From Gnetum montanum (Eukaryota; Streptophyta; Gnetopsida; Gnetales; Gnetaceae), in the NCBI GenBank assembly GCA_015680685.1, contig MNCI01029492.1, positions 909,315 to 973,314 on the forward strand: 64,000 bases of DNA, in the 5' to 3' direction. Position 1 is the first letter of the stretch. Each line of letters starts with the position of its first letter. The position numbers and the translations under genes were made by a program. Below the pieces are notes generated by a model. The model did not search any database. It was not told the DNA's origin and worked only from the letters and a program-made list of their open reading frames with translations. Below are positions 55,691 through 64,000 of the stretch, piece after piece.

Positions 55691-56147
55691 TATTGATGCA
55701 TAAATTTTGGTCACACCAACATCTGGAAAAACTTGTTTGAGAAGACTATTGCCTAAGGTGTCTCCTATAAAAGTACGGAAACCCTAGAATAGTCTAAGCT
55801 GAAGAGAGCAATGTGATGTTTCAAAACAAGATAAATTAAACTGAAAAGTTGAGAGAATTTAAATTGAAAAACTATCTTGAAATTCAAGACTTCATGAGAA
55901 CATAATAGGTAACTAAAAAATATTAAACTTTTCCTTGGTTCCTGTTGTTGTTGCTAGTTCTTGCCATCTCATTGTTGCGAATGCCATCATAGTTGATGTT
56001 GTTCATAGCCATTGGGAGAGGGAGAGGGAGAGAGAGATCTGTTTGATGTTTTACCACCACACGACTCACCATTGCCTACCACACAACTTGTTGTTGGTGG
56101 CAAAAAACCGAGGGAGGCTTCTTGTTGTAGCTTTATTGGTGCCAAAG

Positions 56148-56182
<35 letters not shown>

Positions 56183-57339
56183 CATTGCCAATCGTTGCCA
56201 TTCACAGTTGATGCTAAGCAAAAGACCCTTATGGTAGCTATTGATGTGTAAATTTTGGACACGCCACCAACACCTGTGAAAACTCGTTTTAGGAGACTAT
56301 TGCCTAGGGTGCCTCCCGTATGGGTACAGAAACCCAGGAATAGTCTCAGTTGGAAAGGGCTATGTGATAAAACAATAATAACAATATTTTTAAGCAAAAT
56401 ATTAAAAACTTAAATTTAATTTAATATTGAAAACTTAAATAATTTGCGCAATTTTAAAAGAGTACAATAAATAATCCAAAAAAATGCAATTTTTTTTGCT
56501 TATTAGCTATTGTGACAGTATCCTAACACTGCTTGTAGTCGCAAACTGAGTGATGAGGAAAAGGGAAGATAGATCTCATCACATGGACCAAGAGAGAGAA
56601 ATGTGACTACTAACGTCAACTTTTATTTTCACGTCTCCATGCACAGGAGGAGAAGAGGAGGCTCTAGTGCAGGTACCACCAATTTCTTTGCTTGTTGCAA
56701 GCCACCTTGGCGTCACCTGCTGCCACATGAGCTGCCCCTAGATGATAGAGAAAGAAGGCTGCCATTGTCAGCCGCTCCACGTGTGCCTGAAGGGAAAAGA
56801 GACCACCGTAGTCCCTTCCACGTTCTACTTCTCCACCGCTGCAATAATCATTGAGAAAGAGAGTGCAAGAGGGCAACAAATTTGACTGTCTCTATTGTCT
56901 ACTCTGCATGCTGCACACACGTTGTTCGCAGCCTCTATTTCCTAGCGCACACACTGTTCTGTCTACCACATGCGCTGCCAAAGAGAAGAGAGGCTAGACC
57001 TCGATGAAAGAGAGGCTGGCCTCCAATGAGAGAGAGGTTGGCCCCCAATGTGAGAGAGAGCTCACCAATTTGTAGATATTGCCTATTGGTGAGAGAGGGG
57101 TAGGCCCCTCTCCCCTCCCATTTATAGCTGCTTGTTTGGGTGTTTAAATGCCCATGCCCCCATGTCGGTTACGCAACTTCCATAACGCATAGGATCACTA
57201 TGTCGTTAGTTCCGCCACCATTGCACGTCTCGAGACCTATTACATAACTTCCTTAATGCTCGAGACCACCATGATGAATAATGATACACGTGTTGATTAT
57301 GGCCCCATGCCTAGCATGGACGAGGTTGATACATCAACA
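55691..57339 (-). repeat. Composite right LTR region
   Basis: 55,691-56,238 matches the first half of the left LTR. 56,239-56,365 and 56,885-57,339 match its two ends, while 56,366-56,884 is different sequence, so two LTR variants are fused. Confidence 0.65.
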
Positions 57340-57344
57340 AAGAT

Positions 57345-57392
57345 CAAGAAAGAGATAGGCTTTTAAATGAAGCGTTTGGAGATAGCTTTTAG
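57345..57392 (+). pseudogene. Second gene, last exon, part after the insertion
   Basis: Removing the element and one AAGAT copy restores the frame: QERDRLLNEAFGDSF then TAG at 57,390-57,392. The text is protein-like and the stop is followed by AT-rich 3' UTR-like sequence. Confidence 0.65.
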
Positions 57393-59850
57393 GCTTTTTG
57401 CTGATGTTTATGAAAATCTCATTGTTGAATGTTATGCCCAAATATGGATAGCGAGGATTATTTCTTTGTACAATCATTATTCTTGAAGGATGTAAACGTT
57501 CCCAGTTGTAAACACATTATTCTTTGTATGAATCTCCTGTAAGTTCATAGTTTCTGGTTAGTCAGGGCAGTAGCCAGGTGCAGAATCTTCCTCTCTCGCC
57601 TGCAGATTTTCTGCAATGCTGAGATTCCTTTTTCCCTTCTCTAACATTTTTCGTTTGTTTGAATGTTACAGCGCAAAACAAGCATCGTTGCGAACTTCCG
57701 ATTTTGGCCAAATCTTTTCTGTATCTTGGAAGTGTTGAAAACACGGTCCCAATTGTCAGATAACTAACTTCCCGCCCGCCTGGTCAATGCTTGGTCCACA
57801 TCGTAATAACTCAATCTCTGGCATGTGAAATGCATGCTCGGTTGCAAATATTTTACATATTTTGTTTTTGGAAGTTGTATTTTTAAATTAACAATTCCAT
57901 TCTAATTTAAACATCCTTCCACTAAGTTCAACTTCCTTCTGTGATTTTAGTTTGCTATCCAACTTCAATTAAAATAATAATATTTTATTTCACATTTTTC
58001 GGGTAAAATTATTGTTATGATTTATTGTAACTTTCATGATGGCAAGATGACTTTTTATCTTAAACAAAGATAGCACCGAAAACAAAATGAAGAAATTGAT
58101 TATGCATGCTATTTTATATTCGGTTACCAAGAAAACAGAAAACGGTGCAATTTTCAGAGCAGGAGTGGGTTGTGACTGTCTCCATTTGGGATGATCAACA
58201 CAACACATTTGAAGAAGGAATAAAATCAAGATACCAATCCAACAGAATAATTTTAAGGCATAAATTCAGAAGCATAATATAGAAAAAAATTAAAAAGTGT
58301 AATAAAAAACAAGAAGTTATACTCTGAAGGCAAGTGCTTAAAGAGAATTAACTAAAATACCTGCAAACATAAGCAATGTCCGTTTTACGTCAGGAATTTG
58401 TTGTTCTGATAGGGAAGCAGCACAAGCTTTGAAAACAAATGAAAGTAGACACATGGTTAGCAACGACCTGCTCGACCCTCTCTCTACTTAACACTTGCTT
58501 TTGAAATCAAGAAGTTTGAAAGGTAGACATTACCATTAGGATCTCAGAACTTTTCTCTTTCATGAAACCGCTGTCTGTAATAACAGTGCTATCATCAATA
58601 GTTACAGAAGTCTCATCAAACATTGAAAAAGGACAAACATGCCTGCCTTAATATAATCAGCATGAAATCCACATTACGATCACATTCATGGATTTGATCC
58701 TGTGCAAGAAGTAATGTGAGGATAACTGCTTGAGAAATGTTCATTAGAACAGTTTACAAGAGCAAGTTGTTTAATGACATCTGTAAAATGTTTATAGAAA
58801 TTTTTCGTTTTCTGAAATCTTCTTTTACAACATGAAATCTGTCTTCTTGAATGTAATATTTTCTTGATTCGTAATTGCAAATGACTTAACATACTAGGTC
58901 AACTAAAAGTCAAGCATAGTCTGGATTTGCTAAAGTGATAATTCAACGTATAAAGTGATAGGTGACAACTTGAATTCAGGTTAATAAAATACTGGTGCCT
59001 AAATTTCACCTTCCTCACTTATCCCTGTAAACCACGGATTCTGACCCTTGGCAAGCCACAAATCCCAGAGTTGTAAGGTGGCATAAACTTACAAGGTGCC
59101 CTTAATTCCATGGGTAACACAAGCTAATTGCAAAAAATAATAATAAAGAGTTCAAGTTTACTTAGGCAGACGTCTTGTTTTGGTTTCTCCTTTATGAGAA
59201 CCAAATGCACCTTTATTGCTTTTTCATTGTAATTACAGTATTAATCATGGCAAGTGTTCAACTAGACTGAAAACTATGATTAAGAGCGTGTGCTCACTCT
59301 TCGAATCCCTCTTATGGGTATTTCTAATTTACTAAAACTAAGATGCTCCCCCCAGCAAATAGTCAAATTGTCGCAATCAATTTTGTACTCCCAAAATAAA
59401 GTTTCCTAGATTCACTGGAATTAATGGAGGGAAGGGGGCAAAGTCACATCCAGTAGAAGGGAAATACCTCTAGAATACCATAAAGGTTAGTGATTTCAGT
59501 GAAGTATTGGCATACTTTTTGATGAGGTATTGGTACACTAGACTTAGCTTCCTTTTGCACTTCAAAACTGGTCAAGGGTAACTTAAAAGCTGATCAATCA
59601 CATTACATGTACCTTCATATTAGTCATCAAGAAGGAAGGGTAGAATAATGTTTTGCTTCTACAATGTATTCTAAGATGCATCCTCTTCTTTTTTTCAAAG
59701 TGCATTATGCAAGGAATTGAGGATTATAAGTCTAAAAGTTAATGGAGAAAAAAAAGGTTGGTACAAAAGTAATCACAAAAGTAGATTCAATAATAAAAGA
59801 TGTGGTAGTAGAAATAGAGATGGAGGGAGTAGGAATCACTTCTTTGTGCC
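57393..59850. other. Intergenic, no gene recognised
   Basis: 57,393-57,560 is the likely 3' UTR of the second gene. The rest is AT-rich with no domain-bearing frame on either strand. Confidence 0.5.
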
Positions 59851-60650
59851 TACTAACATGGAGCTAGTGAAGCTCCTCCTTTGTGTTGTGGGTGTCCTGT
59901 TCTATGGAGATAATCTTCTTTACTCATGCGAGTCTCCTACATTCCTATTTCTACCTATTCTATCCTGTGTTCCACCCAATTAGCTTTCAACGCAATGCCT
60001 TCCTATCTAATGAACAAGCAGAAGATACACCTTCTGCGCTATGAATTCAATGGTACAATTACTCTTGGGTAGTGTTCTTGGAATATATTCAAATGGGGAT
60101 AGACCAGAGGGAGCAAGCAATGCCCAGTATGTAATATGGTTCCTTTGCACAAGAGGTGCTTCCATCCTCTAAGGCTTGCTACTTCCAGTTAACCAGCTTG
60201 GATTCAAAAAGGTTCTGAAAAAGGAATCATTTTTTGTAGTTCTGGAGCTGTGTCTATGCATATCAACTATGGCTAGTATGGTTGCCACTGTAGGAGTGAT
60301 GGTTAGTGGGGATCTCCATGATTTCAGAAAGGAAGCTGAGAGCTTCAGGGCAAGAAAAATGTCATACTGGATGTCACTGTTATGGTCTTCAATTTCATGG
60401 CAAGTTGACAATGTGGGTGCAATAGGTACCATATTTCAGATGTGTGATCTCTTTTCAAACATTAGGACGTTGGCTCTGTCGGTTGTGCCCTTGTTTTACT
60501 TACCACTTATCCATGACAAGTAGGATGCTTTGAAGTTAAGGCACGATAGAGACATTTCCATAGCTATGAAAGTTGGGATGGAGCTTTCACTAATAGAACC
60601 AAGGGAATTACATATGAAAGTTATCCTCAGGATCAGCCTTGTAAACTAAC
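59851..60650 (+). pseudogene. Purine permease (PUP family) pseudogene fragment
   Basis: PUP proteins are plant-specific ten-helix membrane carriers for purines, cytokinins and related bases. Three frames in succession give the family's order: DNLLYSCESPTFLFLPIL (59,858-59,983), STQLAFNAMPSYLMNKQKIH (59,970-60,070), GSVLGIYSNGDRPEGASNAQ, YVIWFLCTRGAS, LGFKKVLKKESFFVVLELCL, VATVGVMVSGDLHDF, MSYWMSLLWSSISWQVDNVG, LFSNIRTLALSVVPL and HDK-stop-DALKL. Two frameshifts, a TAA at 60,170-60,172 and a TAG at 60,521-60,523 make it a pseudogene. The N-terminal helices are missing. Compared with the family, helices 4-10 seem present. Confidence 0.75.
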
Positions 60651-61311
60651 CTAGCCATCAAATTCATGCTCCAGTGCAAAGCTATTCTTCATTTTTCTCC
60701 TTGGAATCTTCACCTACAACATAAAGACTCATAAAGCCCTAATGATTCAGTACACTTTGTCTATACTGATTTAGTTGGTTTAGTAAATGTAAGGATGGGT
60801 TCGGCACCAAATATGCCATTCTCCTGCTCATAACCTTATTCTATTACAAATTAGTCCTATCTAACATAATAGGATTAGGCTATCATTTGCAAGATTAGGC
60901 TATCATTCCTTGAGGGAGACAAGGTGTATTACAAGGCTCAATGTATCCTTCCATACCCATTAGTATTTTTTGTCAAGTTGGAATAGTTTCATTTAATATC
61001 ATACAAAATATAGATTTATTTTTTTTCTTGCTTAAACTTTAGCCTTTAGCCTTCAACCTTCATGCAAATTAATGGTAAATATTATATTATTCTTTTGATA
61101 GTGCTTTTGCACAAAGACTTAAGTGAAATACTCTAAAATTGTGAAAGCAATAATTAAATCAATTTTCAACCAATCATACTTGCTACCTTGACTTTTGTTA
61201 ATCACTTTTCATTCTTGCTGCCTTTGTTAATCACTTTTCTTAATTATTTTTTCACTAACCATACCTACTACATTGATTTTGATTATTTTTTCTTTAGGAA
61301 CTATACCTACT
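60651..61311. other. Intergenic, no gene seen
   Basis: AT-rich, no coding or RNA signal. Duplicated GATTAGGCTATCATT (near 60,885-60,915). Confidence 0.5.
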
Positions 61312-61349
61312 GATAAAGTCAATTTTTCATCAACAATGATATGGTAACA

Positions 61350-61416
61350 ACAATATTGTATCAATGATGTTGTTTATTCCATATTGTAGCACATGCCATG
61401 TCATTGTTGATACAAT
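61350..61416. repeat. Palindromes in LTR U3
   Basis: ACAATATTGT (61,350-61,359) corresponds to ACAACGTTGT at 9,577. ATTGT-TGAT-ACAAT (61,403-61,416) is perfect. The last one ends 22 bp before the TATA box. Confidence 0.8.
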
Positions 61417-61437
61417 ATCTCAGGATGTGTGCAACCT

Positions 61438-61445
61438 TATAAATA
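61438..61445 (+). promoter_or_regulatory. LTR TATA box
   Basis: TATAAATA in CCTTATAAATACAACAC, conserved with 9,664-9,671. Confidence 0.65.
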
Positions 61446-62109
61446 CAACACTTGGGCACAATCTGTATACTTTTCATTCCAAGTAGTAATTAGACTTTGT
61501 CAATTTGTTTTTGTAATCTAGCACTTAGAAGTGTGAATGCCTGCAGTGTGGTATGTCTTAGTGAATGACATCTTTATTTAAACATATTGTACTTGGGCAC
61601 AATTTGCACATGGAAATAAATATTGAACTATTTCTCACCACTGCAGCATTGTTCTAGTTTACTATTTTACTTAGAATAATGTTTACTATTTTGACTTAGC
61701 TTAATGTTTGCTATTTTTTGGTTAATGTTTTACTTTTCCATGTAGTTTGATGTTATTATTATTAGTAAGCGGAACGAGTATGACTAATCTTGAGCAGTTA
61801 AGTGTAATTTCTTGGTAACCCAATAGTCTTATCACTTGGTATGCCAAGTAGGTTGACACTTAGTATCCCAATAGTGGTTACATAAAGCCCAAGGTGTGTA
61901 TGAAAGATCAAGAACAAATGTGCATCTCCATAGGCTAGGATAGATTTGTTTACCCATTTTATTTAGATTTAGAAACCATTTTCACATTTTTCATCTTTGC
62001 TAGGAGTAATGATGGCCTACCAACATTAGATATCATATGCCTCATGGTGAGCTAAACCATACACATAAACTTCACTAGCTTTATGTGGGAAGACAAGGGT
62101 TTCGAACAT

Positions 62110-62235
62110 AAACCAATTTCTAGCATATTAACATTTCCTTATCCACAGATTATGATCTGGTCGTGTGTGAATGGTTGTGACTTATATGGTTCGGTGTTGG
62201 ATTGCTCCATCGCTCATCATTAGCGTTATTGCTAG
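62110..62235 (-). repeat. Inverted piece of the LTR 3' part
   Basis: Read on the minus strand, GCTAATGATGAGCGATGG, AACCATATAAGTCA and CCATTCACACACGACC correspond to 10,311-10,390 on the plus strand (GATGAGCAAC, AACCATATGAATCA, GTTCACACGTGACTC). The plus-strand LTR match stops where this begins. Confidence 0.5.
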
Positions 62236-62399
62236 GGATAAGTCAATGTATGCTAAGTAATTAATTTTATAAAGTTCGTTGTATCAGGAATCCAAAGTCA
62301 AAATTCATAATCTCCTAATAATTCTAAATGATTAAGCATACTTAACTAAACATCTGAAAACCACAACATGGCTTCAAATATAGATACATCATCATTTTT
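62236..62399 (+). other. Leader between LTR and gag
   Basis: TTGTATCAGGAATCC near 62,280 might be a decayed primer-binding site; otherwise nothing. Confidence 0.3.
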
Positions 62400-63875
62400 C
62401 AAAGAGACAAAAAGACACTATGACAGGGAAGAATGAAGAACTCATGATCGCTATGACCATCGTCTATGATACTTTGATGAAGAAGATGAAGACCATGAAC
62501 CAAGAAGGCATAGGGGTTAAAGAGAGGATCAAGAAAGGTATGAGCATAGAAGGAGGCACAGCTACAACAGAGTTCACGAACCCGATCACGATGATGAACC
62601 CCTAATGACAACCCATAACATTATCAATATCGAAGAAGCTATACATATATCAACTAGGCACGTAAGGGATAGTTGTATCAAATGACTTGACATGAATAAC
62701 ATGCCTAGATTTGAGGGTGGTTACAATGCTAATCCTCAACACCACCTCCAAGCATTCCATGATGCTTGTGTCCTACAAAATATTGAAAGTGATTGACAAA
62801 CATTGAAGTTGTTTCCACTGACATTTGTAAAAGAAGCTGAGAGCTAGTACAAATCACTTGAACTTGAATCAATCAAAAGATGGAGTAACATGTTGGAGCT
62901 CTTCAATGACAAATATCAAACTTATTCTCAAGTATCCAATCTAAGGAAATAGATCCAAGGATGGAAGCAAGGGATCGATGAATCTCTTGATGTAGCAATG
63001 GAAAGGTATTACTCACTATTGCATAGATGCCTAGGCCATGGATTCTCTCAAGAAGGACAACTAAGGCACATTGTTGATGGGTTATGAAACAAGATCAGAG
63101 AGACCCTTAGGGTTTATGCCCAAGGTCGATTATTTGAAATGACTACCCATTGGATATAAAGATTGATTGACCAAGTGGCAAAGAAGGAAGGCAAGTTAAG
63201 GAAAAGAGAATCAGTGGAAGAATATAACAAAGATTCATTTATCAAAAAAAGGGATGCAAGGGTTTATGAAACATAAGTAGAAGAGACCTTGGAATAGGTA
63301 ATTCAAAAGAAAATCCTACCTATCTAGAAATTTGTCACCAATATAGCAGCAAAGGTAGAGAAGATGTGGGACTTAGTTGGTGAGAAATTTACAACAGCCT
63401 TGAAGATCATGGAGGAGTGAAAAGAGCAAGCCTTGGTAAAGGAAAGGATAAGAAAAAGAAGAGAGATTTTGGATGAAAGGGGAAAGTGGCTTCAATGGTT
63501 GAGTGACACAAGCTCTGAAGATGAGCAAGGGTGTATCATATGCTAATAAAAACATCCCAAGTGATGTTGTCCAATAATGGCACACTTATAAGAAACAAGG
63601 ACATATGCACTTAACCCTAGATTTGTCAAGAAACAAATGCCCAAAAGGTTACCTTACCCTCAAGGTAACTACAAGAAAAACTTCCAACCCATGTACTATA
63701 CTAGTGGAACTTTACCACAACCACACAAGCAGTACTATCAACCATGGCAATAATCCCAATCATAGGCCATGTAACCACCACACCAACAATATCCATATTG
63801 ATAGCCAAACCCACATGGATACTATGTGCAATGTCCGATGTATCTTAGGAATGTTGTTGTTCAAATTCCACAATA
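62400..63875 (+). pseudogene. Gag of a Ty3/gypsy element
   Basis: A frame rich in Arg, Asp, Glu and His (62,400-62,630; DEEDEDHEPRRHRG) precedes MPRFEGGYNANPQHHLQAFH, the start of the retrotransposon gag domain. It continues with LKLFPLTFVKEAES, RWSNMLELFNDKYQ, GIDESLDVAMERYYSLLHRC, LGHGFSQEGQLRHIVDGL and TLRVYAQGRLFEMT. The C-terminal part is Gln/Tyr/Pro-rich (PQGNYKKNFQPMYYTSG). About ten stops, mostly TAG and TGA, are present. Gag forms the particle that packages element RNA. The frame is cut off at 63,880 where unrelated LTR-like DNA starts. Confidence 0.75.
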
Positions 63876-63880
63876 CTATC

Positions 63881-64000
63881 TGATGAGACGCGGTTTACAC
63901 TAGGCCGCGATATCGTGTACGCGATATCGCGGCCAACGCGATATCGTGTACGCGATATCGTGGCCGACGCGATATCGCGTCTTCTCCTGCGATATCGCGT
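63881..64000 (+). mobile_element. Start of another LTR-like sequence with a GATATC palindrome array
   Basis: Begins TGATGAGACGCGG, resembling the TGATGAAG start of the LTRs at 9,538 and 11,203, and is followed within 25 bp by the palindromes. The window ends inside it. No purine tract precedes it, so it may be an insertion. Confidence 0.5.
63905..64000. repeat. CGCGATATCGCG array
   Basis: GATATC occurs at 63,909, 63,923, 63,940, 63,954, 63,971 and 63,991, each within (A/C)CGCGATATCG(C/T)G. Positions 1-3-5 and 2-4 are 31 bp apart, so the unit is a 31-bp repeat with two palindromes and a GGCC(A/G) joint. The sixth is 20 bp after the fifth. Confidence 0.95.

Larger units (their letters stand above)
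54156..57339 (-). mobile_element. LTR element with composite right LTR, inserted in a coding exon
   Basis: Target duplication AAGAT at 54,151-54,155 and 57,340-57,344. Left LTR 54,156-55,296, interior 55,297-55,690 without ORF, then 55,691-57,339: a first-half copy (to 56,238) joined to a divergent complete LTR (56,239-57,339). LTR ends are shared: TGCATAAATTTTGG at the left and GTTGATACATCAACA at the right. Minus-strand TATAAATGG boxes (54,987-54,994 and 57,119-57,126) indicate minus orientation. GA-repeat tracts (54,480-54,700, 56,010-56,180) lie within the LTRs. Confidence 0.75.
52246..57392 (+). pseudogene. Second host gene, multi-exon, last exon split by an LTR element
   Basis: Recognised exons: 52,246-52,301 (MELISSLSILPFFTG, donor G|GTAAGT); 53,044-53,186 (VMQAMAKLGLTINIPEVG, NEIAPRIAGNKGRTLDEDA, TAG at 53,174-53,176); 53,340 to about 53,490 (SQPSLNPLVQECIDVITEQQ, RLFALMRGEWVNGLLSHKI); and a last exon 54,068-54,155 that resumes at 57,345-57,392. 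The second and third join in phase. The last exon needs a phase-2 donor that I cannot find, so a further exon may be missing. The protein looks soluble and helical; the family is not recognised. A TAG at 53,174 and the insertion in the last exon indicate a non-functional copy, or, for the insertion, a lightly altered C-terminus. Confidence 0.6.
61312..62100 (+). mobile_element. LTR, family 1, second copy
   Basis: Begins TGATAAAGTCAATTTTT. Shares with 9,538-10,310 the palindromes, TATAAATACAACACTTGG, CTTTATTTAAAC, GGGCACAATTTG, CAAAGCCCAAGGTGTGTATG and GCCTCATGGTGAGCTAAACC in the same order. It is followed by gag, so it is probably the 5' LTR of the element at the window's end. Confidence 0.7.

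Noticed and set aside
54406-56397. Several Arg/Glu/Ser-rich ORFs
   Set aside because: They are translations of GA/TC simple repeats inside LTRs.

Overview
This is nuclear DNA of a seed plant. It is AT-rich and dominated by old, broken LTR retrotransposons, with short coding exons scattered between very long introns. A gymnosperm is the best guess (inference only): one intron is about 11 kb and is filled with nested decayed elements, and nearly every transposon reading frame carries stops and shifts. No bacterial, organellar or CRISPR features are visible. Layout: positions 1-3.8 kb hold an Athila-like Ty3/gypsy pol (protease, RT, RNase H, integrase). A non-coding spacer with a four-copy 145-bp tandem repeat follows. 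At 6.5-9.3 kb there is an extra reading frame (plant-transposon-protein-like domain plus coiled coil), then a polypurine tract and an LTR (9,538 to about 10,545). A relative of that ORF and LTR lies tail-to-tail on the minus strand (about 10,560-12,475). From 14,372 to 29,046 lies an eight-exon F-box protein gene on the plus strand. All its exon phases join, but exon 6 has an in-frame TGA and one intron uses a GC donor. Its 11-kb sixth intron carries a decayed Ty1/copia element (17,631-23,200), SINE copies, and a small LTR element (25,102-28,435, target duplication AAGAT) whose right LTR is split by a second one (26,002-28,246, duplication CATAG). From 32,146 to 51,721 lies one 19.6-kb Ty3/gypsy element on the minus strand, flanked by the duplication ACTCT, with 1.68-kb LTRs. 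Between its protease and RT sits a long, intron-containing reading frame on the opposite strand. From 52,246 to 57,392 are exons of a second plus-strand host gene of unknown function. Its last coding exon is split by a 3.2-kb LTR element (54,156-57,339, duplication AAGAT). At 59.85-60.64 kb is a broken purine permease (PUP) gene. At 61.3-63.9 kb an LTR is followed by a gag region, and at 63,881 another LTR-like sequence begins and runs out of the window. The most unusual recurring theme is that the LTRs carry clusters of short palindromes just upstream of a TATA box. The palindrome word differs between families: ACATCG-TTGATA-CGATGT-like, CGCGTCGACGCG, CGCGATATCGCG, and GCTACGCTCTAGAGCGTAGC. 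Closely related LTRs can share their start and their TATA region while carrying entirely different palindromes. The other striking feature is the spliced antisense gene inside the 19.6-kb element.
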